Origin: Synergistaceae bacterium UBA5827
GTDB lineage: Bacteria > Synergistota > Synergistia > Synergistales > 79-D21
Direction of reading: 5' to 3'
Length of the DNA stretch: 64,000 bases
Assembly (NCBI GenBank): GCA_002432945.1
Contig: DJHE01000019.1
Location: 99,323-163,322, forward strand
The notes beneath the pieces were generated by a model, which did no database searches, was not told where the DNA came from, and was given only the letters and a program-made list of their open reading frames with translations. Within the stretch, counting starts at the first letter, position 1. Every line of letters begins with the position of its first letter. The translations under genes and the position numbers were made by a program. Shown here in pieces: positions 62,541 through 64,000 of this stretch.

Positions 62541-63296
62541 ATGGCCCTTCTTGAAGTGCGCAACCTCACCATGAAGTTCGGCTCCCTGGTGGCCAACAGC
62601 GATGTCTCCTTCGACGTCGAGGCGGGGACGATCGTCGGCCTGATCGGGCCCAACGGTGCCGGCAAGACAACCCTTTTCAACTGCGTGGCGGGCTTTTACA
62701 AGCCGACCGAGGGCACAATCTCCTTCGACGGCGATGACATCACGAGCCTTCCCGCCTACCGGATATCCAGGCTTGGAATGGCCCGGACCTTCCAGGTCGT
62801 CCGCCCCCTCAAGGAGATGACCGTCCTCGAAAACATCCTTGTCGGGGCCTATCTGCGCGAGGCGGATCCCGAGAAAGCGCTCGAGATCGCGGAAGGCTGC
62901 CTCAAAACCTGCTTTCTCGAGCAATTCAGGGAACGCCCCGCGGGGGGCTTGACCATCGGCAACAAGAAACGCCTGGAAGTCGCCCGTGCCCTTGCGACAA
63001 GGCCGAAACTCCTTCTGCTGGACGAAGCTGTGGCCGGCCTGACCTCGACCGAGGTCCGCCACATGGTGGACCTGATCAAGGGTTTAAGGGAAAGCGGCAT
63101 CACGATCCTCATGGTGGAACACATCATGGAGGCGATCATGCCGATCGCGGACAAGATCGTCGTCCTGGACAGCGGGATCAAGATCGCCGAAGATCGGCCG
63201 CAGGTCGTTGTTGAGGATGAAAATGTCATCAAGGCCTACTTCGGTGAAAAATTCAGCAAGAGGCTGAAGGCCATGAAGGATGGTGGCAGGGCATGA
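62541..63296 (+). CDS. livG: Branched-chain amino-acid ABC transporter ATPase LivG
   Basis: ATP-binding subunit of 251 residues. Walker A GPNGAGKTT lies near 36-44 and ARTFQVVRPLKEMTVLEN is the Q-loop region near 81. The signature reads LTIGNKKRLEVARAL rather than the commoner LSYGQQRRLE, and Walker B reads LLLLDEAVAGL instead of DEPxAGL. These variants mark a recognised LivG-like subgroup and not a defect, because the catalytic glutamate after aspartate is kept. ATG at 62541; stop overlaps livF (ATGA). Confidence 0.94.
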   Translation: MALLEVRNLTMKFGSLVANSDVSFDVEAGTIVGLIGPNGAGKTTLFNCVAGFYKPTEGTISFDGDDITSLPAYRISRLGMARTFQVVRPLKEMTVLENILVGAYLREADPEKALEIAEGCLKTCFLEQFRERPAGGLTIGNKKRLEVARALATRPKLLLLDEAVAGLTSTEVRHMVDLIKGLRESGITILMVEHIMEAIMPIADKIVVLDSGIKIAEDRPQVVVEDENVIKAYFGEKFSKRLKAMKDGGRA

Positions 63297-64000
63297 GCGA
63301 TGCGATGCTGAGCGTCAACCAGATTCATTGCGCCTATGACTCGGTCCCGGTCATACACGGCATCTCCCTGGAGGTGAAAGAAGGTGAGATCGTGGCCATC
63401 GTCGGGGCCAACGGCGCAGGAAAATCCACGACCATGCGGACGATTGCGGGGCTCATGCACCCGGTAAAGGGAAACATAAACTTCTTGGGGGAAGACGTGA
63501 CCCAGACTCCCAGCTACGCAATGATCACGAAAGGAATCAGCTTTGTTCCCGAGGGCCGGCGGCTTTTTTCCAAGCTCACCGTGCGCGAGAATCTCGAGCT
63601 CGGATCCTACATCGAAAAAAACCGTGCAGTGATCGACGAACGCCTTGAGGAAGTCTTCTCTCTCTTCCCCATCCTCAAGAAAAGGGAAAACCAGGTTGCC
63701 GAGACGATGAGCGGCGGAGAGCAACAGATGTGCGCGATCGCCCGCGGGCTCATGTCAAGGCCGAAGCTTCTCATGCTGGACGAACTTTCCCTGGGGCTCA
63801 TGCCCTCTCTCGTCGAAAAGGTCCTTGAAACGGTCGTGGAAATCAACCGCAAGGGAACGACCATCCTCCTCGTCGAACAGATGGTCCAGGAAGCCCTGGA
63901 AATCGCATCGAGGGGTTACGTGATCCAGACGGGGCGAATCGTCCAGGAAGGTTCCGCAAGGGATCTCCTCGAATCGGATTCGGTCCGCAAGGCTTACATG
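63293..64000 (+). CDS. livF: Branched-chain amino-acid ABC transporter ATPase LivF, cut at right edge
   Basis: Second ATPase of the importer. The visible 236 codons contain Walker A GANGAGKST near 38, FVPEGRRLFSKLTVREN as the LivF-specific region near 82, signature MSGGEQQM near 139 and Walker B LLMLDELSLGL near 157. The frame is open to base 64000 and ends VRKAYM, so only a few residues are missing. ATG at 63293 overlaps the livG stop. Confidence 0.95.
   Translation, partial: MSDAMLSVNQIHCAYDSVPVIHGISLEVKEGEIVAIVGANGAGKSTTMRTIAGLMHPVKGNINFLGEDVTQTPSYAMITKGISFVPEGRRLFSKLTVRENLELGSYIEKNRAVIDERLEEVFSLFPILKKRENQVAETMSGGEQQMCAIARGLMSRPKLLMLDELSLGLMPSLVEKVLETVVEINRKGTTILLVEQMVQEALEIASRGYVIQTGRIVQEGSARDLLESDSVRKAYM

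Overview
The window is densely packed chromosomal core sequence: about 66 protein genes, almost no spacer, no tRNA or rRNA genes, no CRISPR, no insertion sequence and no prophage. It suggests an anaerobic, rod-shaped, diderm (outer-membrane) bacterium that ferments amino acids. The grounds are LptB/LptA-type outer-membrane genes, MreBCD-RodA-PBP2 and MinCDE, a membrane pyrophosphatase of the potassium-dependent type, the redox sensor Rex, a SpoVS (Alba-fold) protein without other sporulation genes, and a branched-chain amino-acid ABC importer. The combination fits phylum Synergistota best, but no taxonomic marker was compared, so this is inference.

Positions 1-25,000 hold one enormous minus-strand gene run. 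In transcription order it is: coiled-coil protein, radical SAM protein, LapA-like, recJ, relA/spoT, dtd, MBL hydrolase, radC, mreB, mreC, mreD, mrdA, minC, minD, minE, rodA, two radical-SAM-linked genes, rng, smc, trmN6-like, rsmI, metG (cut by the window start). Many neighbours overlap by 1-26 bases. A single TATAAT box with a poor -35 lies at its head, just after a 17-bp-stem terminator.

Positions 25,000-34,600 (minus strand) run hppA, dnaG, rpoD, an S4 RNA-binding protein, ridA, rex, yajC, secD, secF: energy coupling, replication priming, the housekeeping sigma factor, redox sensing and protein export. Positions 34,564-38,638 hold guaA, larB, an AI-2E-family permease and a MobB-like GTPase. 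groES-groEL (38,791-40,739) sit behind a perfect CIRCE operator and end in a strong terminator. Positions 40,919-45,145 carry a coupled set murJ, hslO, an exported unknown, a Cys/Gly-rich zinc ribbon and tsaD.

A lone plus-strand hydrogenase-maturation-protease-like gene (45,187-45,648) separates this from hisS, aspS, a small unknown, a UPF0173 hydrolase, lptA and lptB (45,643-51,333). Then come spoVS with its own promoter and terminator, malQ, and divergently an aminotransferase, with a 19-bp palindrome in the malQ/aminotransferase spacer.

Positions 54,730-57,221 hold an unusual three-gene cassette: two different D-Ala-D-Ala-ligase-like ATP-grasp enzymes and a GNAT acetyltransferase. Positions 57,348-58,600 carry a membrane coiled-coil protein, a small zinc-ribbon protein and a TrpR/YerC repressor. 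A divergent Rrf2 regulator with four clustered cysteines faces livK-livH-livM-livG-livF, which runs off the right end.

The best candidates for undescribed biology are the ATP-grasp/ATP-grasp/GNAT cassette, the radical SAM/coiled-coil/LapA trio, the orphan hydrogenase-type protease wedged into envelope genes, and larB linked to guaA without larC or larE in view.
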